NCBI RefSeq assembly: GCF_014200505.1
Contig: NZ_JACHBX010000001.1
Span: forward strand, 1,984,001-2,048,000
DNA: 64,000 nucleotides
Direction: 5' to 3'
From: Massilia aurea
Lineage (GTDB): Bacteria > Pseudomonadota > Gammaproteobacteria > Burkholderiales > Burkholderiaceae_D
Shown: positions 36,848 through 45,037 of the stretch, piece after piece
Layout of the letters: every line of letters starts with the position of its first letter
Position numbering within the stretch: the stretch's first letter is position 1
Notes under the pieces: generated by a model
What the model was told of the DNA's origin: nothing
What the model saw: only the letters and a program-made list of their open reading frames with translations
The model's database searches: none
Translations under genes and position numbers: made by a program

Positions 36848-37681
36848 ATGTTCAAAACCATCCTGGTGCAGATCGACGGCGGTGCGGGCCAGGCCAGCCG
36901 GTTGCGCGCGGCGGCAGTGCTGGCCGAGATGCACGGCGCCCACCTCGTCGGCGCCGGCGCCACCGGTATCTCGCTGGCCAACTATGCGGTGCTCAATGGC
37001 GGCATGGCCGTGCCACTGTCCGACCGCGCATTCGAAGCGCTGCGCGACGACGTTCGCAGCCGGCTTGACGCGTTCATCGAGCAGGCGCAGCGCCTCGGCA
37101 TCGTCGGCGCCGAAGCGCGCCTGTTCGAGGGCAGCACACACGACGGCCTGCTGCTGCAGTCGCGCTATGCCGACCTGATCGTCGTCAGCCAGCCAGACCC
37201 CAACGATCGTTTCGGCGTCGAACACGGCCTGCCGCAAACGCTGGCACTGGGCGGTACACGTCCCGTGCTGGTGGTGCCCACCGCCTACGACGGCGCGCCG
37301 ATCGGCAGTAACGTGCTGGTTGGCTGGGATGGCTCGATGCCGGCCCAGCGCGCCATCTGCGCCGCCCTGCCCCTGCTCGCACGCGCCGGCAGCGTCACGC
37401 TCGGGCTGATCAACCCCGAACGCCAGTCCGAGCTGCACGGCGACGAACCGGGTGCGGATATGGCGCTGTACCTGGCGCGTCACGGCGTGAAGGTCAATGT
37501 CGTCGTCGCCCACACCCGTGCACGGGAGAGCGACGCGCTGATCGACATGGCGGGCGAGGTCCACGCAGGCCTGATGGTGGCGGGCGCCTTTGGCCACAGC
37601 CGCTACCGCGAATGGTTCCTGGGCGGCGTCACGCGCGACCTGCTCGGCAGCGCGCCGGTGCCGCTGCTGATCGCGCACTAA
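36848..37681 (+). CDS. tandem universal stress protein
   Basis: This 277-residue protein consists of two UspA-fold domains. The first starts MFKTILVQIDGG; the second starts near residue 155 with GSNVLVGWDGSMPAQRAICAALPLL. It ends with VAGAFGHSRYREWFLGGVTRDLL, the ATP-binding G-x2-G-x9-G pattern. Tandem Usp proteins help cells survive anaerobiosis and stress; Anr/FNR control is known for several. The FNR box 84 bases upstream supports that here. GGAG precedes the ATG. The hemerythrin-like gene begins 18 bases after its stop. Confidence 0.9.
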   Translation: MFKTILVQIDGGAGQASRLRAAAVLAEMHGAHLVGAGATGISLANYAVLNGGMAVPLSDRAFEALRDDVRSRLDAFIEQAQRLGIVGAEARLFEGSTHDGLLLQSRYADLIVVSQPDPNDRFGVEHGLPQTLALGGTRPVLVVPTAYDGAPIGSNVLVGWDGSMPAQRAICAALPLLARAGSVTLGLINPERQSELHGDEPGADMALYLARHGVKVNVVVAHTRARESDALIDMAGEVHAGLMVAGAFGHSRYREWFLGGVTRDLLGSAPVPLLIAH

Positions 37682-37699
37682 TTGCGCACTGATCACACC

Positions 37700-38161
37700 A
37701 TGGGCTTTCGCCATTATCCAGGCGGCGGGGCGGGCGCCATCGGCGCCGCCATGCGCCATGCCCGGCGCCGCCTGTGCGAGCGCCTGGCGTGCGCGCTCGA
37801 TCCTGTCCGCACGCCGGACGCGCATTTCGTGCGCGAGTTTCCCGTGCTGGTGGCCCGGGTCGAAGCGGGATTCCGGCACGAAGAAACGGTCATGGAATTG
37901 CTCGACTACCCCCGCCTGCACGATCACCTGGCTGACAACGCCGTCGTCCTGGCGGCGCTGCACCGCGCCTTGCCGCTGATCGAAGAAGGCGACATCGCGC
38001 TCGGTCGGCGGCTCGTTGCAGCACTGCTCGACCTGCTCTCGCTCCATCGCCTCTGCACCGACCTCGCGCTGGTGACGATGCCACGCACGCCCCCGGGCCG
38101 CCAGGGCAGCCATTTAGCGGGCGCACTGAAGCGGCGCGACTACTTCAAGCCGTCGCGCTGA
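37700..38161 (+). CDS. hemerythrin-like protein with missing iron ligands
   Basis: This 153-residue helical protein follows the Usp gene closely. RHEETVMELLDYPRLHDHL and LLSLHRLCTDLAL align with the HFxxEExxMxxxxYPxxxxHxxxH and HIxxxD signatures of bacteriohemerythrins. However, the His of HF is Gly, and the third ligand His is Asn (DHLADN). The usual di-iron site therefore cannot form as in the family. It may be a binding or regulatory derivative. No good ribosome-binding site precedes ATG 37700, so coupling to the Usp gene is likely. The 3' end overlaps the convergent flavin reductase gene by 22 bases. Confidence 0.6.
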   Translation: MGFRHYPGGGAGAIGAAMRHARRRLCERLACALDPVRTPDAHFVREFPVLVARVEAGFRHEETVMELLDYPRLHDHLADNAVVLAALHRALPLIEEGDIALGRRLVAALLDLLSLHRLCTDLALVTMPRTPPGRQGSHLAGALKRRDYFKPSR

Positions 38162-38682
38162 CGCCGTATCACCTTGCCCGCCACCATGAACGTGCCATCG
38201 CCCTTGTAATGCAGCGTTTCCGGATGCCGCGGCCGTGCCGCTGCGCGCGCCGCCACCACTTCCCAGATAAAAAAGTCGTAGCGGTCGACCAGGCTGTCGT
38301 CATGCAGCCGGCACTCGAACTGGGCATGGCATTCGCGAATCGACGGCGCCGCCACCAGTTCGCTGGCCTCCGGCGTCAGGCCGAACGCGGCAAACTTGTC
38401 GATGTCGGCACCGGACGTCGAACCCACGCCCAGCACCGCCTCGAGCTGGCTGCTGGTCGGCAGATTGATCACGCATTCGCCGCTGGCGCGGATCAGGCCG
38501 TGGCTGTGGTTGGCGGACGAGATCACGCAGCCGATCAGGGAAGGACTGAATTCCATCACCGTGTGCCAGCCCATCACCATCACGTCGCGCTCGCCCGCGT
38601 GGGCCGAGGTGACCAGCACCACCGGCCCCGGCTCCAGGAAACGGCGCACCTCGTGCAGCGGCAGATCGGGCTTGCGCGCCAT
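38140..38682 (-). CDS. flavin reductase-like FMN-binding protein
   Basis: This 180-residue protein has the flavin reductase-like split-barrel pattern: EPGPVVLVTSAHAGERDVMVMGWHTVMEFSPSLIGCVISSANHSHGLI, with ECVINLPT and FAAFGLTPE. Family members bind FMN and reduce flavin with NAD(P)H or act in oxidoreductions. It starts one base after the stop of the nitronate monooxygenase gene, so the two are co-translated. It might supply or re-reduce flavin for that enzyme (inference). Confidence 0.88.
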   Translation of the reverse strand: MARKPDLPLHEVRRFLEPGPVVLVTSAHAGERDVMVMGWHTVMEFSPSLIGCVISSANHSHGLIRASGECVINLPTSSQLEAVLGVGSTSGADIDKFAAFGLTPEASELVAAPSIRECHAQFECRLHDDSLVDRYDFFIWEVVAARAAARPRHPETLHYKGDGTFMVAGKVIRRQRDGLK

Positions 38683-38683
38683 C

Positions 38684-39745
38684 TCAGGCCTCAGGGATCA
38701 TGCGCATTTCTTCGGCCAGCAGCGCCACGAGCTGCGCCGCTGGCATTGGGCGCGCCAGCGCATATGCCTGCCCGGCCCAGTTGACCGAATAGTCGTCGAG
38801 CCCCTTGCTGCTGGCGGCCGCATGCAGCGCCTTGGCGGCGTCGTAGGCGATCGGATAATCGGGCACCGGCGGATGCCCGGGCCTGTCGATCTCGTTGACA
38901 AAGTGGTTGATGATGCCGCGCGCCGGCCGGCCTGAAATCGTCGCGGTGACGGCCGTGCCAAGCTCCGGTTGCGTCAACAGCGCGCGGTAATGCGTTGACG
39001 TCTGCGCTTCCGGGCACGCCAGGAACGCCGTCCCCATCTGCACGCCACTCGCGCCCAGCCGCAGGCTGGCGGCAATGCCCTGCCCGTCCATGATGCCACC
39101 GGCCGCGACCACCGGGATCCGCACGGCCTTCGCCAGCAGGCGCACCAGCGCAAACGTGCCGAGTGCCGGATCGGCCACCGACGGATCGAAGATGCCCCGA
39201 TGCCCGCCCGCCTCGTAGCCTTGTGCGACGACGATGTCGATGCCGGCCGCCTCGATGGCACGCGCTTCAAACGGGTTGGTGGCGGTGGCCATCAGCACGC
39301 AGCCGGCGCCGTGCAGCGTGTCGATCTGCTGCGCGGTCGGCAGGCCGAAATGAAAACTGACCACGGCCGGGCGCGTGCGCACCAGCACCTCGAGCATGTC
39401 GGGGTCGGCCAGGAAGCTGCGGTAAATTTCGCGCAGCGCCGTCGGCGGGGCCTGGCCCGTGCGCGCGAAGTGCGGCGCCAGGTGCTCGAGCCAGCGCGCC
39501 TCGCGCGCCGCATCAGGCCGCGCCGGCGTGTGCGTGAAGAAGTTGACGTTGAACGGGCCGCCCGTCAACCCCTGCAGCGCCGTGATCGCGCTTTCTGCCT
39601 GCGCTGGCGTGACGTGACCCAGAGCGAGCGAGCCGAGGCCGCCGGCGTCAGTCACGGCCGCCGCGAGCTGCGGCGTGCCAAAGACGGCCATCGGCGCCTG
39701 GATGATCGGATGGCGGATGCCGAGCAGCGTCGTCAAGGTGTTCAC
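38684..39745 (-). CDS. nitronate monooxygenase family FMN enzyme
   Basis: This TIM-barrel enzyme of 353 residues has HPIIQAPMAVFGTPQLAAAVTDAGGLGSLALG at the N-terminus, FNVNFFTH, VVAQGYEAGGHRG and IPVVAAGGIMDGQGIAASLRLGASGVQMGTAFLA, all typical of class I nitronate monooxygenases. These oxidise toxic nitronates such as propionate-3-nitronate using FMN and oxygen. The start is probably GTG at 39745, five bases after GGAG; a GTG two codons earlier is possible. It is coupled to the flavin reductase-like gene downstream. Confidence 0.88.
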   Translation of the reverse strand: MNTLTTLLGIRHPIIQAPMAVFGTPQLAAAVTDAGGLGSLALGHVTPAQAESAITALQGLTGGPFNVNFFTHTPARPDAAREARWLEHLAPHFARTGQAPPTALREIYRSFLADPDMLEVLVRTRPAVVSFHFGLPTAQQIDTLHGAGCVLMATATNPFEARAIEAAGIDIVVAQGYEAGGHRGIFDPSVADPALGTFALVRLLAKAVRIPVVAAGGIMDGQGIAASLRLGASGVQMGTAFLACPEAQTSTHYRALLTQPELGTAVTATISGRPARGIINHFVNEIDRPGHPPVPDYPIAYDAAKALHAAASSKGLDDYSVNWAGQAYALARPMPAAQLVALLAEEMRMIPEA

Positions 39746-39804
39746 AAGCACTCCGTGGGTGGTTGAATTGTCCCGTCAGTATAGAGCGCCTGTGCCACCT
39801 TCCC

Positions 39805-40290
39805 CTATCGCGGAATCGACAGCGCCAGCGTCTCCTTCAGTTCTTCCATCACCACATAGCTCTTGGACTGGCCCGCATCGGCCACGTGCAGGATCTCGCC
39901 CAGCAGGCGCCGGTACTCGGACATCTCGGGGATACGCGCCTTGATCAAATAATCGAAGTCGCCCGACACCAGGTGACATTCGAGCACCTCGGGAATGGCC
40001 AGCATCGCGCGCCGGAAGCGCTCGAAGGCCTTGTCCGATTTCTGGTGCAGGTTGATCTCGACGAACACCAGGATCTGCATGCCCAGCGCCTGCGGATTGA
40101 CGCGCGCGTAGTAGCCCATGATCACGCCATCGCGCTCCATGCGCTTGACGCGCTCGATGCAGGGCGTCAGCGACAGCCCGACCTGCTCGGCCAGGTCTTT
40201 CATGACGATCCGCGCATCCTGCTGCAGCACCGACAGGATGTGCAGGTCGATGCGGTCGAGGATGCGGTTCGAGGCCTTTTGTACGCGCAT
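39805..40290 (-). CDS. Lrp/AsnC-family regulator, probably of the dad genes
   Basis: This 161-residue protein has an N-terminal winged helix (DRIDLHILSVLQQDARIVMKDLAEQVGLSLTPCIERVKRMERDGVI) and a C-terminal RAM ligand-binding domain (VEINLHQKSD...HLVSGDFDYLIKARIPEMSEYRRLL). It is divergent from the D-amino acid dehydrogenase gene across 112 bases. The same Lrp-dadA-dadX arrangement is known from Pseudomonas, where the Lrp protein (DadR) activates dadAX in response to alanine. I therefore infer a DadR-like role. The start at 40290 has weak upstream signals. Confidence 0.88.
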   Translation of the reverse strand: MRVQKASNRILDRIDLHILSVLQQDARIVMKDLAEQVGLSLTPCIERVKRMERDGVIMGYYARVNPQALGMQILVFVEINLHQKSDKAFERFRRAMLAIPEVLECHLVSGDFDYLIKARIPEMSEYRRLLGEILHVADAGQSKSYVVMEELKETLALSIPR

Positions 40291-40402
40291 GGAGAAACTC
40301 CGTAATTTTTGCTGAAAACTGCCGTATTAACAGAAACAATTATCAGCCTTCTGGCGGTAGGATGGCAAGCTTTACCAAATCCTGATTCTTTTCGAGGAAA
40401 TT

Positions 40403-41695
40403 ATGCGTGTCATCGTATTGGGCAGTGGCGTGGTCGGCGTCACCACCGCGTATTACCTGGCCCTGGCCGGGCATGAAGTCACCGTGATCGACCGCCAGCC
40501 CGGTCCCGCCCTCGAAACCAGTTTCGCCAATGCCGGCCAGATTTCGCCCGGCTACGCTTCGCCGTGGGCCGCGCCCGGCATTCCGCTGAAAGCCGCGAAA
40601 TGGCTGTTCCAGCGCCATGCGCCGCTGTCGATCAAACCCGACGGCACGCTGTTCCAGCTGCAGTGGATGTGGGAGATGTACCGCAACTGCGACCCGGCGC
40701 GCTACGCCGTCAACAAGGAGCGCATGGTGCGCCTGGCCGAATACAGCCGCGATTGCATGCGCCAGCTGCGGCGCGACACCGGCATTGCCTACGAAGGCCG
40801 CCAGCAAGGCACCGTGCAGCTGTTCCGCACGCAGCAGCAGTTTGACAGCGCCGCCAAGGACATCAACGTGCTGCGCGACGCCGGCGTGGCGTATGAAGTG
40901 CTGCAAGGCGCGCAGCTGGCCGCGGCCGAACCGGCGCTGGCCAATGTCGCCCACAAGCTGGTGGGCGGGCTGCGCCTGCCGAACGATGAAACGGGCGACT
41001 GCCAGCTGTTTACGACCCGCCTGACCGCCATGGCGCGCGACCTGGGTGTGCGCTTCGAATTCGACACCACCGTGCGCCGCCTGGAACAAGCCGGCGGCGA
41101 GATCGCCGGCATCGTCACCGACAAGGGCGTATTGACGGCCGACCGCTACGTGCTGGCCACGGGCAGCCATACGCGCGCCCTGCTGCAGCGCTGGTTCCCG
41201 GTGCCGGTGTACCCGATGAAGGGGTACTCGTTGACCGTGCCGATCATCGACGCGGCGCGCGCGCCCGTCTCGACCATCCTCGACGAAACCTACAAGATCG
41301 CCGTGACACGCTTTGACGACCGGATCCGCGTGGGCGGCATGGCCGAGCTGTCGGGCTTCAATCTGGAGCTCAATCCGCGCCGCCGCGAAACGCTGGAACT
41401 GGTCGTCAACGACCTGTTCCCCGGCGCGGGCGATACCGCGCAGGCCAGTTTCTGGACCGGCCTGCGGCCGATGACGCCGGACAGCACGCCGATCGTCGGC
41501 CCCACGCCACTGCGCAACTTGTTCCTCAACACGGGCCACGGCACGCTGGGCTGGACCATGGCGGCCGGTTCGGCGACGGTCATCGCCGACCTGGTTGGCG
41601 GCAAGACGCCGGCGATCCGCGCCGACGACCTGGCCGTGTTCCGCTATGCCGGCGCGCGCGACGTTTCGCCTGACGCCGAACTGGCGCGGAACTGA
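40403..41695 (+). CDS. dadA: D-amino acid dehydrogenase small subunit
   Basis: This 430-residue membrane-associated FAD enzyme oxidises D-alanine and other D-amino acids to 2-oxo acids and passes electrons to the respiratory chain. The FAD-binding [31 protein letters not shown] opens the protein; [20 protein letters not shown] and the C-terminal [14 protein letters not shown] and [16 protein letters not shown] are DadA hallmarks. GAGGAAATT precedes the ATG. Alanine racemase follows after four bases. Confidence 0.95.
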   Translation: MRVIVLGSGVVGVTTAYYLALAGHEVTVIDRQPGPALETSFANAGQISPGYASPWAAPGIPLKAAKWLFQRHAPLSIKPDGTLFQLQWMWEMYRNCDPARYAVNKERMVRLAEYSRDCMRQLRRDTGIAYEGRQQGTVQLFRTQQQFDSAAKDINVLRDAGVAYEVLQGAQLAAAEPALANVAHKLVGGLRLPNDETGDCQLFTTRLTAMARDLGVRFEFDTTVRRLEQAGGEIAGIVTDKGVLTADRYVLATGSHTRALLQRWFPVPVYPMKGYSLTVPIIDAARAPVSTILDETYKIAVTRFDDRIRVGGMAELSGFNLELNPRRRETLELVVNDLFPGAGDTAQASFWTGLRPMTPDSTPIVGPTPLRNLFLNTGHGTLGWTMAAGSATVIADLVGGKTPAIRADDLAVFRYAGARDVSPDAELARN

Positions 41696-41699
41696 GGCA

Positions 41700-42800
41700 A
41701 TGCCGTCCGCAACGCGCGCTGGCGCGTATCTCACCGTCGACCTGCACGCGGTGCGGGCCAATTACCGCCATCTGCGCGCGCTCGGCGGCGTCGAATGCGG
41801 CGCCGTACTCAAGGCCGATGCGTATGGCCTGGGCATGGCGCCGGTGGCTGCCGCGCTGGTGGCCGAAGGCTGCCGCACGTTCTTCACGGCGCACCTGGAT
41901 GAAGGCGTTCGCCTGAGGACGCTGGTCCCGCTTGACGCCACCATCTATGTGATGCACGGCGCGATGCCCGGCGCGGCGCGCGATTGCCTGGCGCACGACC
42001 TGGTGCCGGTATTGAACGATCCGGGCCAGCTCGAAGAGTGGCGCGCACTGGCGCGGGAAACTGGCCGCGTGCTGCCGGCCGCGCTGCAGTTCGACACGGG
42101 CATGGCGCGCATGGGCCTGGCCGGCGCGGATGTCGACCGTTTGCGCCAGGACCCCGCCTGGCTGGACGGCCTGCGCCCGCAACTGGTCATGAGCCACCTG
42201 GCCTGCGCCGACGAACCCCTGCATCCGATCAATCTGCACCAGCGCCAGAGTTTCGACGCTGTGCGCGCGCTGTTTCCCGGCGTGCCGGGCAGCCTGGCCA
42301 ATTCGTCGGGCGTGTTCCTCGGCCCGGCCTTTCATCACGACCTGCTGCGTCCGGGCGCGGCGCTGTACGGCATCCACCCGCAGCCAGGTGGCGTCAATCC
42401 GCTGGCGCAGGCGGTGTCACTCGCTGCGCGCGTGGTGCAGCTGCGCAGCATCGACGCGGGCGACATCGTCGGCTACGGCGCGCGCTACGTGGCGCCCGGC
42501 CCGCGCCGCATCGCCACGATCGCCATCGGTTACGCTGACGGCTGGCTGCGCGCGCTGAGCGGGCGCTCGTACGCGTACGTCGACGGCGTGGCCGTGCCGT
42601 TCGTCGGCACCGTGTCGATGGACAGCATCACGCTGGACGTGACCGGCGTGCCGGACGAGCGCATTGCGCCGGGCCAGAGCGTCGACCTGCTGTGCGCGCA
42701 GCAGACGGTGGACGATGTGGCGGCGCAGGCCGGCACGATCGGGTACGAGGTACTCACGCGCCTGGGCAGCCGTTTCCACCGGGAGTACATCGGCTTGTAA
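41700..42800 (+). CDS. dadX: alanine racemase (catabolic, DadX-like)
   Basis: This 366-residue PLP enzyme converts L-alanine to D-alanine, which DadA then oxidises. Lys38 in GAVLKADAYGLGM is the PLP lysine. IGYADGW, VGYGARYVAPGPRRIATIA and VPFVGTVSMDSITLDVT contain the remaining active-site segments. The start at 41700 has GAGG just upstream, four bases after the dadA stop, so the two are co-translated. Position next to dadA suggests the catabolic rather than the cell-wall racemase; sequence alone cannot separate them. Confidence 0.92.
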   Translation: MPSATRAGAYLTVDLHAVRANYRHLRALGGVECGAVLKADAYGLGMAPVAAALVAEGCRTFFTAHLDEGVRLRTLVPLDATIYVMHGAMPGAARDCLAHDLVPVLNDPGQLEEWRALARETGRVLPAALQFDTGMARMGLAGADVDRLRQDPAWLDGLRPQLVMSHLACADEPLHPINLHQRQSFDAVRALFPGVPGSLANSSGVFLGPAFHHDLLRPGAALYGIHPQPGGVNPLAQAVSLAARVVQLRSIDAGDIVGYGARYVAPGPRRIATIAIGYADGWLRALSGRSYAYVDGVAVPFVGTVSMDSITLDVTGVPDERIAPGQSVDLLCAQQTVDDVAAQAGTIGYEVLTRLGSRFHREYIGL

Positions 42801-42820
42801 CCCGCGGCTTGTAACCCGCG
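42793..42820. repeat. 14-bp perfect tandem duplication over the alanine racemase stop codon
   Basis: GCTTGTAACCCGCG occurs twice back to back (42793-42806 and 42807-42820). The first copy contains the last Leu codon and TAA stop of the racemase gene, the second repeats them just downstream. It is probably a replication-slippage duplication. Confidence 0.85.
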
Positions 42821-42892
42821 GGGCTTGATCCATCCTCCACCGGTTACACTATTCGCCCGGCGACCCGCCGTATTCTGGTGAAGAGGTAACCC

Positions 42893-43777
42893 TTGTTTGA
42901 AATCAGCCAGCTGCGCTGCTTCGTCGCGGTCGCCGAAGAGCTGCACTTCAGCCGCGCAGCCGAACGCCTGAACATGACGCAGCCACCCCTGAGCCGCCAG
43001 ATCCGGCTGCTCGAACACAGCGTGGGCGTGGCGCTGCTCGAGCGCACCAGCCGCTCTGTCACGCTGACCGCCGCCGGCGCGGCCTTTCTGCCTGAAGCAA
43101 CGCGGATCCTGCGCCTGGCGCAGGAAGCCGCCGTCAAGGCGCGCCGCACCGCCAGCGGCGAACAGGGTTCGCTGACGATCGGCTTCAGCGCCGCATCCGG
43201 CTACAGCCTGCTCCCCGCGGTCGTGCGCGGCATCCGCCAGGCCTGTCCCCAGGTCGCCCTCAATCTCAAGGAACTGGTCAGCACGGCGCAGGTCGAAGCG
43301 CTGAACGCCGGTGAAATCGACCTTGGCCTGATGCGCCCCCACACCATCAACAGCGAACTGGAAAGCATCCTGATGGTGACCGAATCCCTGATGCTGGCCA
43401 TCCAGGAAAGCGACGCCCACCTGTGGCCCGAGGCCCCGACGCTGGCCTGCTTTCACGGCAGGCCGTTCGTCATGTATTCGCCCTACGAGGCGCGGCCGTT
43501 CTACCAGATGCTGAGCGAACGGTTTGCCAGGGCCGGCGTGGTGCCCGATATCGTCGAGCACATCGGCCAGGTCCACACGATGCTGGCCCTCGTCGGCGCG
43601 GGCATGGGCGCGGCCCTGATCGCGGAAGGCGCGGCCCGGCTGAAGTTCGAAGGCATCGTCCTGCGCAAGGTGGCCACCGACCCGGTGCACCTGGTGGCCA
43701 CCTACCGGCGCGACAACGACAATCCCGTGCTGGCACTGCTCAAGCAGCAAGTACTGGCATCGTTCCATCCCGCCTGA
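42893..43777 (+). CDS. LysR-family transcription regulator
   Basis: This 294-residue regulator has the N-terminal winged helix (ISQLRCFVAVAEELHFSRAAERLNMTQPPLSRQIRLLEHSVG) and a periplasmic-binding-protein-like effector domain. The start is TTG at 42893, with GAGG six bases upstream. It lies in the same direction as, and just before, the porin-Bug-glucarate dehydratase operon. The intergenic region carries repeated ATTGATTC sites near a promoter. It is therefore likely the regulator of that operon, with a sugar diacid as possible inducer (inference). Confidence 0.9.
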   Translation: MFEISQLRCFVAVAEELHFSRAAERLNMTQPPLSRQIRLLEHSVGVALLERTSRSVTLTAAGAAFLPEATRILRLAQEAAVKARRTASGEQGSLTIGFSAASGYSLLPAVVRGIRQACPQVALNLKELVSTAQVEALNAGEIDLGLMRPHTINSELESILMVTESLMLAIQESDAHLWPEAPTLACFHGRPFVMYSPYEARPFYQMLSERFARAGVVPDIVEHIGQVHTMLALVGAGMGAALIAEGAARLKFEGIVLRKVATDPVHLVATYRRDNDNPVLALLKQQVLASFHPA

Positions 43778-43784
43778 CGCCGGC

Positions 43785-43853
43785 ATTGATTCAATTCCTG
43801 TATTGGTGGCGACAGCCTTTGGATTGATTCGGCATTGATCTCCGCTCTATGAT
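43785..43853 (+). promoter_or_regulatory. probable LysR-controlled promoter of the porin operon
   Basis: TTGATT (43824-43829) and TATGAT (43848-43853) with 18-base spacing form a promoter with expected start near 43860. ATTGATTCAAT (43785-43795) is a perfect palindrome centred near -70. ATTGATTC recurs at 43823 and ATTGATC at 43834, over the -35. A distal recognition site plus a proximal site over the -35 is the usual LysR layout. Confidence 0.55.
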
Positions 43854-43933
43854 GGACCCAGCCCCAGGCATGCGACTGCTGAAGGCTGCGTACGGATCAC
43901 ATAAGGTCCGACCACATAACAAAGGAGACAGTC

Positions 43934-45007
43934 TTGAAAACAGCAGCAGCGCTTGTCCTGTTACTGGGCGCCGGCACGGCCCATGCCCAAACGTCGGTCG
44001 CGTTCTACGGTCTGGTGGACGCCGCCATCGTCGTCGAGGATGGCGGCACCGCCGGCCGCGTCACCAAGGTCACCAGCGGCGCCGCCGCCGCCTCGCGCTT
44101 CGGCCTGCGCGGCGTGGAAGAGCTGGGCGACGGCATGGCCGCCTTCTTCACGCTCGAAGGCGGCACCAAGATCGACACCGGCGAAATCGACGCCGCCGGC
44201 ACCATCTTCAATCGCCAGGCTTACGTCGGCTTGCGCACCAGGTTCGGCTCGGTGGCCCTCGGGCGCCAGTACACGCCGTATCACACGGCGATGGTCTCGA
44301 TCGTCGACCCGTTCAACACCGGCTATGCGGGCAGCGCCAAGAGCCTGTTCCCCCACAACGGCACCAATATCCGCACCAGCAACACGATCACCTACGCCAC
44401 GCCAAAGAAGAACGGCTTCGACGGCGAACTGGCCTACAGCGTGGGCGAGCAAAGCCGCTCGGCCGCAGGGCGCCAGTTCGGCGGCGCGATTGGCTACGCG
44501 GCCGGTCCGCTGGCCGTGCGCCTCGTCTACAACAACAAGAACACCGATGTCGCCGCCAACGGCGCCACGCCCGCTGTTGATCGGTCGATCGGCCGCAACA
44601 TCCTGCTTGCGGCGTCGTACAACGCCGGCTGGATCAAGCTGCACTCGGGCATCAGCAGCGACAAGGGCGACAACGCCGCGCCCCTGATCAACGCCAACAA
44701 CCCGTACGGCGGCGTGCGGCCAACGCCGTCGACGGACGGACGCAGCTACCTGCTGGGCATCTCGGCGCCGGTCATGGGCGGCACGCTGCTGGCGTCGGTC
44801 CTGCACAAAGATGACCGCACCCGTTTCAATCAGGATGCCAATGCCTGGGGCATCGGCTACCTGTACGCGCTGTCCAAGCGCACCGGCCTGTACGCCGCCT
44901 ACGGCCATGTCGACAACCGCAACGGCGCCGGCTACACGGTGGCGAACAATACCGAATCGGGCAGCGGCGACACCGCCTACAACCTGGGCGTGCGCCACAG
45001 CTTCTGA
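43934..45007 (+). CDS. Gram-negative general porin
   Basis: This 357-residue outer-membrane protein has a signal peptide (to AHA) and begins its barrel QTSVAFYGLVDAAIVVE. It contains SRFGLRGVEELGDGMAAFFTLEGG and RQAYVGLRTRFGSVALGRQYTP and ends YNLGVRHSF. These are hallmarks of the betaproteobacterial trimeric porins, including the terminal Phe. The start is TTG at 43934 behind AAAGGAGA. It probably admits the organic acid taken up by the Bug-type system encoded next. Confidence 0.92.
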   Translation: MKTAAALVLLLGAGTAHAQTSVAFYGLVDAAIVVEDGGTAGRVTKVTSGAAAASRFGLRGVEELGDGMAAFFTLEGGTKIDTGEIDAAGTIFNRQAYVGLRTRFGSVALGRQYTPYHTAMVSIVDPFNTGYAGSAKSLFPHNGTNIRTSNTITYATPKKNGFDGELAYSVGEQSRSAAGRQFGGAIGYAAGPLAVRLVYNNKNTDVAANGATPAVDRSIGRNILLAASYNAGWIKLHSGISSDKGDNAAPLINANNPYGGVRPTPSTDGRSYLLGISAPVMGGTLLASVLHKDDRTRFNQDANAWGIGYLYALSKRTGLYAAYGHVDNRNGAGYTVANNTESGSGDTAYNLGVRHSF

Positions 45008-45037
45008 GTCAAGACACCATAACAACGAGGAGACACA

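Noticed and set aside
40291-40402. Lrp-binding sites between the Lrp gene and dadA
   Set aside because: Some AT-rich stretches (GTAATTTTTGCTG, CAGAAACAATTATCAG) loosely resemble Lrp sites, but the match is too weak to call.
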